Of a stretch of 64,000 nt of DNA, positions 34,258-42,116 are shown piece after piece. Where the stretch lies: assembly GCA_963702055.1 (NCBI GenBank), contig OY969702.1, forward strand, positions 1,860,001-1,924,000, in the 5' to 3' direction. This DNA is from CAWINX01 sp963702055 (lineage in GTDB: Bacteria > Actinomycetota > Thermoleophilia > Solirubrobacterales > 70-9). Both the position numbers and the translations under genes were made by a program. Under the pieces are notes generated by a model that did not search any database, was not told the origin of the DNA, and saw nothing but the letters and a program-made list of their open reading frames with translations. Numbering within the stretch: position 1 is the stretch's first letter; the number at the start of each line of letters is the position of its first letter.

Positions 34258-34935
34258 ATGCGGTCGCTCGGTAATCGACTCGATGCACTTTCACCGCAAC
34301 GCGACTTGGTCCCGCGCGACCTCGTCACCCAGCATCAGCGCCAGCGCATGCTGGCGGCGACCGCCGAGCTGGTTGCCAAACGCGGCTATCAGGGCACGAC
34401 GATCGAGTTGATCGCGAAGACCGCACGGGTCGCCCTCGTCACCTTCTACGAGCACTTCGCCAACAAGGAGGAGTGCTTCCTGGCCGCCTTCGACGAAACC
34501 GTCGAAGCGGTGACCGAGGCGCTGCGTGAGCTGGTCGATCCCGAGCTGCCCTGGGAGGAGCAGATCTCGAAGGGCGTCGCCATCCTGCTGGAGATGGTCG
34601 CCGGCGATCCGGCGCGGGCCCGGATGTGCGTGGTCGAGTCTCAGACGGCGGGCAATGTGGCTCTTGCTCGCTACGAGGCGATGCTGGAGAGCGCTGTGCC
34701 GAAGCTGCGAGAGGGACGTAAGCTCACCCCGCGGGCGGGAGCCCTGCCGGGAACCCTGGAGGACGCGATCGTCGGCGGCATCGCCTGGTTGATCCACCAG
34801 CGCCTGGTGATGAACGAGGTCGACGACATCGAAGCGCTGTTGCCGGAGGTGCTGCAGATAACGCTCACGCCGTACCTGGGCGAATCTGAGGCGGGACGGG
34901 TGGCCGAGGCGGCCGCCCAGGAGCGTGCTGCCTGA
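34258..34935 (+). CDS. TetR-family transcriptional regulator 2
   Basis: 225 residues. After an N-terminal arm (LVPRDLVTQHQRQRMLAA) the HTH reads LVAKRGYQGTTIELIAKTARVALVTFYEHFANKEECFLAAFDE. The recognition helix VALVTFYEHF departs from the usual GVSRxTFYxHF. The ligand domain ends in ITLTPYLGESEAGRV, a tail shared with the neighbouring TetR genes. It overlaps the next TetR gene by 11 nt, so the two are co-translated and may form a heteromer. Ligand unknown. Confidence 0.88.
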   Translation: MRSLGNRLDALSPQRDLVPRDLVTQHQRQRMLAATAELVAKRGYQGTTIELIAKTARVALVTFYEHFANKEECFLAAFDETVEAVTEALRELVDPELPWEEQISKGVAILLEMVAGDPARARMCVVESQTAGNVALARYEAMLESAVPKLREGRKLTPRAGALPGTLEDAIVGGIAWLIHQRLVMNEVDDIEALLPEVLQITLTPYLGESEAGRVAEAAAQERAA

Positions 34936-35524
34936 GCGGGATCGCATCGCGGAGGCGCTGGTCCATCTCGTCGGAACGAGGGGCTATGACGCGACGACCG
35001 TAGAGGCGGTCGTCGAGGTTGCAGAGGTCCGCCGCGAGGACTTCGACCGACACTTCGCGGACAAGGAGGAGTGCTTTCTTACCGCCTACGACGAGGTGGC
35101 CGCGGAGTTCGGCCGCCGCGTTCTCTCCGCCTACTTCGAGGCCGAGGAGTGGCACGAGCGGATGTGGGCGGGAGGAGCGGAGGCGATTTGCTTCCTCGAG
35201 GAGGACGGCGAGCGCGCCCGCTTCTTCGTGGTCGAGGTGGTCCACGCCGGGCGCCAGGCCCAGGCTCGGCGCGACATGATCCTCCACCAGCTCGCCGAAC
35301 TGGTGGACGCGGGCCGCGATCAGCTCGAGGACCCGAAATCGGTCTCGCGCGGGACCGCCGAGATCGTCGCCGGCGCCGTCTACGGCACGGTCCTGACCAA
35401 GATCAAGCACGGCTGGCCCGCCTGGGGAAGGGACTTCCTGCCGGAGCTCATGTACATGGCGGTGCTGCCCTACCTGGGGGCCCAGGCCGCCGAGGCGGAG
35501 TTGAGATTACAACCGCTGCGGTAG
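34925..35524 (+). CDS. TetR-family transcriptional regulator 3
   Basis: 199 residues, beginning inside the end of the previous gene. The DNA-binding domain reads IAEALVHLVGTRGYDATTVEAVVEVAEVRREDFDRHFADKEECF. The helix EVRREDFDRHF is unlike the standard GVSRxTFYxHF and is acidic, so DNA contact may be altered. It lacks the N-terminal arm seen in the other copies. Ends AVLPYLGAQAAEAELRLQPLR, again the shared tail. The ATG/CTG context at 34925 gives a MLPERDR start. Confidence 0.82.
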   Translation: MLPERDRIAEALVHLVGTRGYDATTVEAVVEVAEVRREDFDRHFADKEECFLTAYDEVAAEFGRRVLSAYFEAEEWHERMWAGGAEAICFLEEDGERARFFVVEVVHAGRQAQARRDMILHQLAELVDAGRDQLEDPKSVSRGTAEIVAGAVYGTVLTKIKHGWPAWGRDFLPELMYMAVLPYLGAQAAEAELRLQPLR

Positions 35525-35561
35525 TGCTCGGCGTCCAGCCGCAGTCGCGGATTGGAGAATC

Positions 35562-36272
35562 GTGAGTCTCAGATATCGTCCGCCCGTGGCAAAGGGAAAG
35601 GCGGAGCCGACGAAGGCGGGGGCCTCAGAGGGGTCGGCCCGGCTCCCGGCCGGGCGCCACGGCCTGCCCCCGGAGCTGATCGCCCAGAACCAGCGCGAGC
35701 GGATGATCGCCGCCCTTGCCGAGGTGGTCGCCGAGCGCGGTTACAACGCGACCACGATCGCCAACATCACCGACGGGGCCTCCGTCTCACGCCGCACCTT
35801 CTACGAGCAGTTCTCCTCCAAGGAGGACTGTTTCCTCGCCGCCTACGACCAGGTCGCCGAACACATTCTGGGCTCGATGCGCGCCGCCGCCGAGTCCTTC
35901 GACTCCTGGCCCCAGCAGGTACGCGCAGCCCTGGCGACCGTCCTGCGCTTTCTTGCCGGAGAGCCCGAGCTGGCTCGCCTCTGCGTGATCGAGCCGGTCA
36001 GCGCCGGTGGCGCCGTGGCCGCTCGCCATCGCGAGTCGCTGGGCGCCCTGGTCGAGTTGCTCAAGTCGACCCGTCCCGAGCGACCTCCCGACCGGCCCCT
36101 TCCCGAGGCCACCGAGGAGGCGATCGTCGGCGGCATCGTCTCCCTCGTCTCCCGTGAGATCAACGCCGGCCGAGCCGAGCAGCTGGAGAAGCTGCTTCCG
36201 GACCTGGTCGAGCTGGTCCTCACCCCGTACCTGGGCTCCGACGAGGCCGAGCGCCTGATGGGCCAGGCGTAG
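35562..36272 (+). CDS. TetR-family transcriptional regulator 4
   Basis: 236 residues with the full N-terminal arm LPPELIAQNQRERMIAA. The HTH is consensus-like (TDGASVSRRTFYEQFSSKEDCFLAAYDQ). The ligand domain ends LVLTPYLGSDEAERLMGQA. The start is GTG at 35562; a GTG at 35586 (VAKGKAEPTK) is an alternative. A 38-nt gap separates it from regulator 3, so it may be in the same transcript. Confidence 0.88.
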   Translation: MSLRYRPPVAKGKAEPTKAGASEGSARLPAGRHGLPPELIAQNQRERMIAALAEVVAERGYNATTIANITDGASVSRRTFYEQFSSKEDCFLAAYDQVAEHILGSMRAAAESFDSWPQQVRAALATVLRFLAGEPELARLCVIEPVSAGGAVAARHRESLGALVELLKSTRPERPPDRPLPEATEEAIVGGIVSLVSREINAGRAEQLEKLLPDLVELVLTPYLGSDEAERLMGQA

Positions 36273-36353
36273 CCTGCGACTCGGCTTGCGACATGGCTTA
36301 GACTTTTCTGCGCAGGGGGCTGGACGACAGGGACGCCCTTGCCAGGGAGAAAT

Positions 36354-37052
36354 ATGAGACTCGCACCAAAAGCGCTCATCGCGTTGGTCGTCGTGGCCAT
36401 GCTGGTCTTCGCCGGTTGCGGCGGGGGCGGCAGCGACACGGCAAGTACAACGACGCCCACGACCACCACCCAGAAGGTCGACAAGGGCGGCCAGAAGCAA
36501 GAGCCCAAGCAAAAGCAGGGCGGCAACAAGGGGTCGCAAAACTCGACCCCCAAGCTCGCGGAAGGCTCGGCGCCCACCTCGAAGGCCGCGCTGCCGAACC
36601 AGGGCACCAAGGCCGTGGCGCCAGGAGTGCCAACCGTCAAGCACGGCGACAACAGCATTCAGACCTACGGAGTCGAGACGTCGAGCGCGGGCCGCGTTCA
36701 GGCCGCCACATTGGTCCAGGCCTACCTCAACGCGCGCGCGGCGGGCCGTTGGACGGAGGCCTGTTCATATTTCTCCAGTCAGATGATCACCCGGCTCAAC
36801 GCGTTCCTGACGAAACTGAAAGGTCGAGGGCCGAAGGGCTGCGCGGGTGTAATGAAGGCCCTGTCCGCCAAAGTCCCCCAGTCCGTGCTGAACAAGGACG
36901 CCAAGATCCACGTGCTCAGCATGCGCGTGCAGGGGATACAGGGCTTCATCATCTACAAGGACGCCACCGGCACTTCCTCCAACTTCCCGATGAAGCTGAA
37001 CGGCGGCATCTGGAAGCTCGACGCTCCCGCCGGCATCCCCCTGCAGGTCTGA
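36354..37052 (+). CDS. Lipoprotein of unknown function
   Basis: 232 residues from ATG at 36354 with AGGGAGA just upstream. The signal is lipoprotein type (IALVVVAMLVFAGC, lipid Cys near residue 21). A low-complexity Thr/Gln/Lys linker (about 80 residues) follows, then a compact domain of about 120 residues: AATLVQAYLNARAAGRWTEACSYFSSQMI, then GIWKLDAPAGIPLQV at the end. The latter resembles NTF2-like/lumazine-type ligand pockets, but I cannot assign a family. Between TetR genes, so it may be a regulated target. Confidence 0.75.
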   Translation: MRLAPKALIALVVVAMLVFAGCGGGGSDTASTTTPTTTTQKVDKGGQKQEPKQKQGGNKGSQNSTPKLAEGSAPTSKAALPNQGTKAVAPGVPTVKHGDNSIQTYGVETSSAGRVQAATLVQAYLNARAAGRWTEACSYFSSQMITRLNAFLTKLKGRGPKGCAGVMKALSAKVPQSVLNKDAKIHVLSMRVQGIQGFIIYKDATGTSSNFPMKLNGGIWKLDAPAGIPLQV

Positions 37053-37119
37053 GCTTCCTACTTGCCGCTCGAAAATGCGTCTCGCCGGCGGCGGAAACGC
37101 GCGGTCGAGGCGTAAGAGA

Positions 37120-37200
37120 GACAAACATTGATTTTTTAGGTACAACGCTTGATATTTAAGTCGTACACTGTTTATTATGAGTCGAGCGCATGAGACAAGC
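37120..37200 (+). promoter_or_regulatory. AT-rich promoter/operator upstream of TetR gene 5
   Basis: A strongly AT-rich stretch (37126-37180) upstream of the TetR gene at 37260 contains TTGATTTTTTAGGTACAACG and TTGATATTTAAGTCGTACACTG, with the two GTAC motifs about 24 nt apart around an imperfect dyad. It could be a promoter with the TetR operator. No transcription start can be fixed from sequence. Confidence 0.4.
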
Positions 37201-37259
37201 GCGTTCCCACAGCGTCCACGGCCCAGCTCCCGAAGGGCGCCCTTCCTGAAGGGGGACCA

Positions 37260-37988
37260 ATGCAGACCGACTCATCCCACGCGCAGAAGGCATCGGTGAC
37301 TCCGCTGCCGAGGGGCCGGCACAAGCTCCCGCCCGAAGCGGTAGCGGCAAATCACCGCCAGAGGTTGTTCGCGGCGATGGCCCACTGCATCGCCGAGCGC
37401 GGCTACTCGGCCACCTCGGTTCAGCACGTGATTGCCGAGGCCGGCGTTTCCCGCGCCACCTTCTATGCCTACTTCGACAACAAACGGGACTGCTTGATCG
37501 CCGCCCACGAGGAGGCCTTCGAGCAGCTGACCGCTCGCATCTTCCGCGCCTGCGCCACGCAGCGCGAGTGGCCGTTGAAGGTGAAGGCGGCGATCACCGA
37601 CTCGCTTGCCTTCATGAGCGAAGATCCCGAGCGGGCGCGGCTGCTGATCCTCGACGCCCTGGCCGCGGACCTGGTCGTCGCGCGGCGGGTGCTTGACTCC
37701 AACGCCCACCTCGCCGCCCTACTGCAGGCCGGCCGCCGGCACAGCCCCGACGCCCGCCTGCAGTCCGACGTCACCGAGGAGGCGATCGTCGGCGCGATCT
37801 CCTCGATTGCATCCGGCCGCCTGCTCGCCGGCAGGTCCCTCGCCGACCTCGAGTCCCAGCTCGTCACCTTCGCCCTCACCCCCTACATCGGCAGTCGTGA
37901 GGCCGAGCGGGTCGCGGCGGAGCCGATCAAAGCGGTCGGCGAAGAAGAGCCGCCGCCGTTGGCCGCGGTCGCCGCCGAGTCCTCCTAG
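37260..37988 (+). CDS. TetR-family transcriptional regulator 5
   Basis: 242 residues from ATG at 37260, with GAAGGGGGA 3-4 nt upstream. N-terminal arm LPPEAVAANHRQRLFAA and a canonical HTH (ERGYSATSVQHVIAEAGVSRATFYAYFDNKRDCLIAAHEE). The ligand domain ends FALTPYIGSREAERVAAEP, so this copy belongs to the same local family as regulators 1-4. It is the last gene before the convergent Mg2+-type ATPase gene at 38038, 49 nt away. Confidence 0.88.
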   Translation: MQTDSSHAQKASVTPLPRGRHKLPPEAVAANHRQRLFAAMAHCIAERGYSATSVQHVIAEAGVSRATFYAYFDNKRDCLIAAHEEAFEQLTARIFRACATQREWPLKVKAAITDSLAFMSEDPERARLLILDALAADLVVARRVLDSNAHLAALLQAGRRHSPDARLQSDVTEEAIVGAISSIASGRLLAGRSLADLESQLVTFALTPYIGSREAERVAAEPIKAVGEEEPPPLAAVAAESS

Positions 37989-38037
37989 ACCGTTTGGAGA
38001 CCGCGCGCATAGCCAGTAACTCACTCCGCCAAGGGCA

Positions 38038-40722
38038 CTACAGAGCCAAATCCATGGCGCGGCCGTCTCCTGACCTGCTGCGCGGGCGACCTGGAATGCT
38101 CCAGCGCGAGGCGCGGTGAAGAATGCGGCGCTCGCGCGGGGGCCGCGGCCGGGCGATCGGCCGACCCTCTCCCTGCAATCGGTAAAAACGCCGCTTGCCG
38201 AGCTCGATCAAGACGAGGTAGAGGCAGATCATCACGATCAGCGCCGCGAGGAAGGTGACCGGGAGTGCGGTGAAGCCGAGTAGGCCGGCCAGCGGCGAGA
38301 AGGGCAGAAGCACCCCGATACCGACGCAGGCAAAGGTGGAGATCGTCAGCGGCTTGCTGGCGCGGCTGCGGAAGAACGGGACGCGGTGGGTGCGGATCGC
38401 GAAGATCACCAGGCTCTGGGTGGCCAGGGACTCGACGAACCAGCCAGAGCGAAACAGCGTCGCTCCTGCGCCGAAGCCCCAGATCATGATCCCGAAGGTG
38501 GCGAAGTCGAAGATCGAGCTGATCGGCCCGAAGAAGGTCATGAAGCGGCGGATCAGCCCGGTGTCCCAGTGCGCCGGTCGCCTCAGCTGCTCCTCGTCGA
38601 CGTTGTCGGTCGGGATGGTCATCTCGCTTACGTCGTAGAGCAGGTTGTTGAGGAGAATCTGGGTCGGCAGCATCGGCAGGAAGCTGAGGAACAGGGAGGC
38701 CCCGCCGGCGCTGAACATGTTCCCGAAGTTTGAGGAGGTCCCCATCAGCACGTACTTGATCGTGTTGGCGAAGATCCGGCGTCCTTCGACGACGCCGCCG
38801 GCGAGGATCTCGAGGTCCTTGTCGAGCAGGACGATGTCGGCGGCGTCCTTGGCGACGTCGGTCGCGGTCTGCACCGAGACGCCGACGTCGGCGTCGTGCA
38901 GGGCAATGGCGTCGTTGACGCCGTCGCCGAGGAAGCCGACCGTGAGGCCGAGTTTGTGCTGGGCTTTGATTACCCGCGACTTCTGCTCGGGGGTGACGCG
39001 GGCGAAGATCGTGGTCTGAGGCAATGCCGCGGCGAGCTGCTCTTCGTCGAGCTTTTCCAACTCCGTACCAACCAACGTGCCGAGCACCGGCAGCCCGAGG
39101 TCGGCGCAGACCTTCTGAGCAACGCGATCGTTGTCGCCGGTTATTACCTTGACCTCGATGCCCAGGCGCTTCAGGCGCTTCAGCGCGTCGGATGCATCGG
39201 CCTTCGGACGATCGAGAAAGGTGAGAAAGCCGGCGAGCTCGAGGTCGCTCTCGTCCTCTGCGCCCAGCGTCGTTCGATCTTTCGCCGCGCGGGTGGCAAC
39301 CGCGATTACGCGGCTACCCGCGGCGAACTGACGATCGAGAACCTGCTTCGCATTCGAAGGCACGGACCGGCAGCGGGCAAGCATGCTCTCGGGCGCACCC
39401 TTGACGATCACCTGGCGCATGCCATCGGGATCCGAAACCAAGACGGAAGAGAGCCGGCGCTCGTAGTCAAACGGGCGCCTGGCCAGCACCCGGTAGTCGT
39501 TCGTCCCGGCCCCACTGGCCCCCGGCGCCGCCCAGAGCGCCCGATCGAGCTGGTTGCCGCCGATGAGCTGTCCGTCGGCGAAGGACGCCTCGTTGCAGAG
39601 AAGACCCGCTCGCAGGACCGCCTTAGAGCTCTGACCGCCGGCGTCGAGCGCCGACGAGAAGGTGATTTGGCCCTCGGTTAACGTGCCGGTCTTATCGGTG
39701 AAGAACACCTCGATGTTGCCGAGGTCCTCGATCGCGACCAGTCGCTTGACGATCACCGAGCGCTGGGCCAATCGCCTCGCCCCGGTCGAGAGGCTGATAG
39801 TCACGATCGCCGGCAGCAGTTGCGGTGTCAGGCCGACGGCGATCGCCAGGGCGAAGAGCACCGATCCGAGCACCGAGCGGCCGATCAGGATGTTGAGGAC
39901 CAGGATCGAGCCGGCCAGGACGGCGGTGACGCGGACGAGCAGCAGAGAGAAGCTCTGCAGGCCAAGCTGAAATGCCGTCTGGGGTTGGCGGTCCCCGAGC
40001 CGCAGGGCGATCGTCCCGAACTCGGTGTCCGCCCCGGTCCGCACGACCAGGCCAAGCCCGTTTCCCTCCCGCACTACCGTCCCCATGAATCCGCAAGAGG
40101 CGAGCTCCAGCGGCGACTCGGGCGCGTCGACCTCTTCGGCCTGCTTCTCGGCCGGTAGCGACTCGCCGGTCAGCACCGCCTCATCGCACTCAAGCCCCTC
40201 CGCATGCAGCAGCCGCAGATCCGCCGGGATAACGTCGCCGACGGCGATCTGGACGATGTCGCCGGGAACGAGTGCGGTCACGTCAATCGCGGTGAACCTG
40301 CCATCACGCATTGCGAGCGCGGTGTGGCGCAACTGAGAATGGAGCGCTTCCACCGCCAGCTCGGAGCGGTACTCGTTGAAGAATCCCAGCCCGATGCTGA
40401 GGCAGATGATCACGAGGATGATTGCGGCGTCGGTGCCTTCGCCGACGAAGAATGAGGTCAGCGCCGCGCCGACGAGCAGGATCAAGAGCGGGTTCCTGAG
40501 CTGGCGCATCAGCACGGCGAGCGGCCGTGCCCCGTGACTGCGCAGCGCATTCGGCCCGACAAACCCCAGACGACGCTGGGCCTCCGTGGTAGACAGACCA
40601 TCTTCCGCGCTCGCGAGTGCGCCGAGGACATCGTCGAGCGGCATGCTTGCCGCCGAGCGAAGCTGCAGCACGCGCCAGTTATCCGTGGGCGGCGATTCGA
40701 TTCCCCTCGCCTCTACCGTCAT
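38038..40722 (-). CDS. P-type ATPase of the Mg2+-import (MgtA/MgtB) type
   Basis: 894 residues. The actuator motif VLTGESLP (183-190), phosphorylated Asp343 in FFTDKTGTLTEG, and the hinge ITGDND and VGFLGDGVNDAIAL are present. The membrane segment 4 AIAVGLTPQLLPAIVTISLSTGARRLAQRSVIVKRL is typical of the Mg2+ type (class IIIB) rather than Ca2+ or heavy-metal pumps. ATG at 40722 overlaps the preceding permease stop as ATGA. The C-terminal cytoplasmic tail is Arg-rich and longer than in E. coli MgtA. Moves a cation, most likely Mg2+, into the cell. Confidence 0.85.
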   Translation of the reverse strand: MTVEARGIESPPTDNWRVLQLRSAASMPLDDVLGALASAEDGLSTTEAQRRLGFVGPNALRSHGARPLAVLMRQLRNPLLILLVGAALTSFFVGEGTDAAIILVIICLSIGLGFFNEYRSELAVEALHSQLRHTALAMRDGRFTAIDVTALVPGDIVQIAVGDVIPADLRLLHAEGLECDEAVLTGESLPAEKQAEEVDAPESPLELASCGFMGTVVREGNGLGLVVRTGADTEFGTIALRLGDRQPQTAFQLGLQSFSLLLVRVTAVLAGSILVLNILIGRSVLGSVLFALAIAVGLTPQLLPAIVTISLSTGARRLAQRSVIVKRLVAIEDLGNIEVFFTDKTGTLTEGQITFSSALDAGGQSSKAVLRAGLLCNEASFADGQLIGGNQLDRALWAAPGASGAGTNDYRVLARRPFDYERRLSSVLVSDPDGMRQVIVKGAPESMLARCRSVPSNAKQVLDRQFAAGSRVIAVATRAAKDRTTLGAEDESDLELAGFLTFLDRPKADASDALKRLKRLGIEVKVITGDNDRVAQKVCADLGLPVLGTLVGTELEKLDEEQLAAALPQTTIFARVTPEQKSRVIKAQHKLGLTVGFLGDGVNDAIALHDADVGVSVQTATDVAKDAADIVLLDKDLEILAGGVVEGRRIFANTIKYVLMGTSSNFGNMFSAGGASLFLSFLPMLPTQILLNNLLYDVSEMTIPTDNVDEEQLRRPAHWDTGLIRRFMTFFGPISSIFDFATFGIMIWGFGAGATLFRSGWFVESLATQSLVIFAIRTHRVPFFRSRASKPLTISTFACVGIGVLLPFSPLAGLLGFTALPVTFLAALIVMICLYLVLIELGKRRFYRLQGEGRPIARPRPPRERRILHRASRWSIPGRPRSRSGDGRAMDLAL

Positions 40723-42071
40723 CGACCGCGGACGAACAGGGATCGCGCCACGACGACGACCAGCGCGCAGACGCCGATCAGCACAAGGGCCCCGCGATCG
40801 GAGCGGGCGAGGTAGAAGAGGAGCCCGGCGGCCGCCGCGAAGCAGGCGGCTCCGCCGAGATAGGCAAGCCGTCGGTCCCAGCCGGACTGAGCGGTATGGC
40901 GGGCGTGCAGCAGATTGATCAGGCCGAAGACGAGCAGGAAGGTCAGCGAGCCGAAGGAGACGATCTCGGTGATACCGGGCAGCAGCGAGAACGCCGCTCC
41001 GAGCAGCGCCAGCCAGGCGACCGCGCCCACCGGGAGCCCGCCCCGTTCGCGGGCGAGGCGGGCCGGGAGCTCGCGGGCCGCGCTGACGTCGCGGACCAGG
41101 CGGGCGGTCGAGAACAGCGTCGCGTTGATCGCCGAGCTGGTCGAGAAGACCGCACCCAGGGTCGCCGCCCAGAGGCCGAAGGTGCCGAGGGCCTTTTCGC
41201 CGACCACGGCGAAGGCGACCTCCTTCTCGCCGACGATCCCCTGGTCGGGCAGCAGCATCTGGGAGGCGATGGTGACCGCCACGTAGACGAAGGCCACCAC
41301 GGCAACCGAGAGGTAAAGAGCGCGTGGCACGGTGCGCCGCGGCTCGGAGATGTCGTCGTAGTCGTAGGGCACCAGCTCGAAGCCCTCGTAGGCGACGAAG
41401 ATCACCGCCGCGCCGAGAAAGACACCGAGCAGCCCCTGGTTGTCGAGCGGGGCGAGGCGGCTCGGCGAGAACATGCCGATCCCGACCGCCGAGATCCCGG
41501 CCAGCACGGCCAGCTTGGTGAAGACGATCACGTCCTCGGTCAGCCCCGAGGTGGTCACCCCACGCAGGTTGATCGCCGCGAAGACCACCATGATGCCGAC
41601 GCCGCTCAGCCGCGCGACGAGGACTGAGGCGCCCAGGACGTTGGCCAGGTAGTGCCCGAAGGTGAAGGTGTAGACCGCCAGCGCGAAGATGTAGCCGACG
41701 ATCAGCAGCCAGGAGACCCAGGCCGCGGCGCGGGTGTGGCCCTCCTCGCGCAGGTAGGTGAAGGGGCCACCCGCGCGGCCGGCGTGCAGCGCCAGCCGCG
41801 CATAGGCGTGTGCGGTGAGGCCGGCAATGACACCGCCGAGGAGGAAGGCGGCGAAGGCGAGGTGCCCGGCGAGGTCGATGGTGACGCCGAGGACGCTGAA
41901 GATGCCGCCGCCGATCATCCCGCCGATCGCCATCGCGCTCGCCTCGCGCAGGCCCAACAGTCCTTCCCCCCGCCGGCGGCGGGCATGGCTACGGGGGTGG
42001 TAGGGCGGCTTCGGAGTCTCGATTGCGGACCCGTGCACCCGGGTGGCCCCGCTGTCCTTGGCTATCGGCAA
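40719..42071 (-). CDS. APC-superfamily amino acid permease-like transporter
   Basis: 450 residues, about 12 membrane segments. After a basic N-terminus the first segment reads AMAIGGMIGGGIFSVLGVTID, the GxGIF-type substrate site of the APC fold. A later helix (IFVAYEGFELVPYDYDDISEPRRTVPRAL) carries the conserved glutamate. The substrate is probably an amino acid or amine but cannot be deduced. It sits between a proton-type and a Mg2+-type P-ATPase in one operon; 45 nt separate it from the former and it is coupled to the latter. Confidence 0.87.
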   Translation of the reverse strand: MPIAKDSGATRVHGSAIETPKPPYHPRSHARRRRGEGLLGLREASAMAIGGMIGGGIFSVLGVTIDLAGHLAFAAFLLGGVIAGLTAHAYARLALHAGRAGGPFTYLREEGHTRAAAWVSWLLIVGYIFALAVYTFTFGHYLANVLGASVLVARLSGVGIMVVFAAINLRGVTTSGLTEDVIVFTKLAVLAGISAVGIGMFSPSRLAPLDNQGLLGVFLGAAVIFVAYEGFELVPYDYDDISEPRRTVPRALYLSVAVVAFVYVAVTIASQMLLPDQGIVGEKEVAFAVVGEKALGTFGLWAATLGAVFSTSSAINATLFSTARLVRDVSAARELPARLARERGGLPVGAVAWLALLGAAFSLLPGITEIVSFGSLTFLLVFGLINLLHARHTAQSGWDRRLAYLGGAACFAAAAGLLFYLARSDRGALVLIGVCALVVVVARSLFVRGR

Positions 42072-42116
42072 CTGCGCGCTTTCTCCTTCCGGTGGCGGTC
42101 TCGAGGGCCGACGTCT

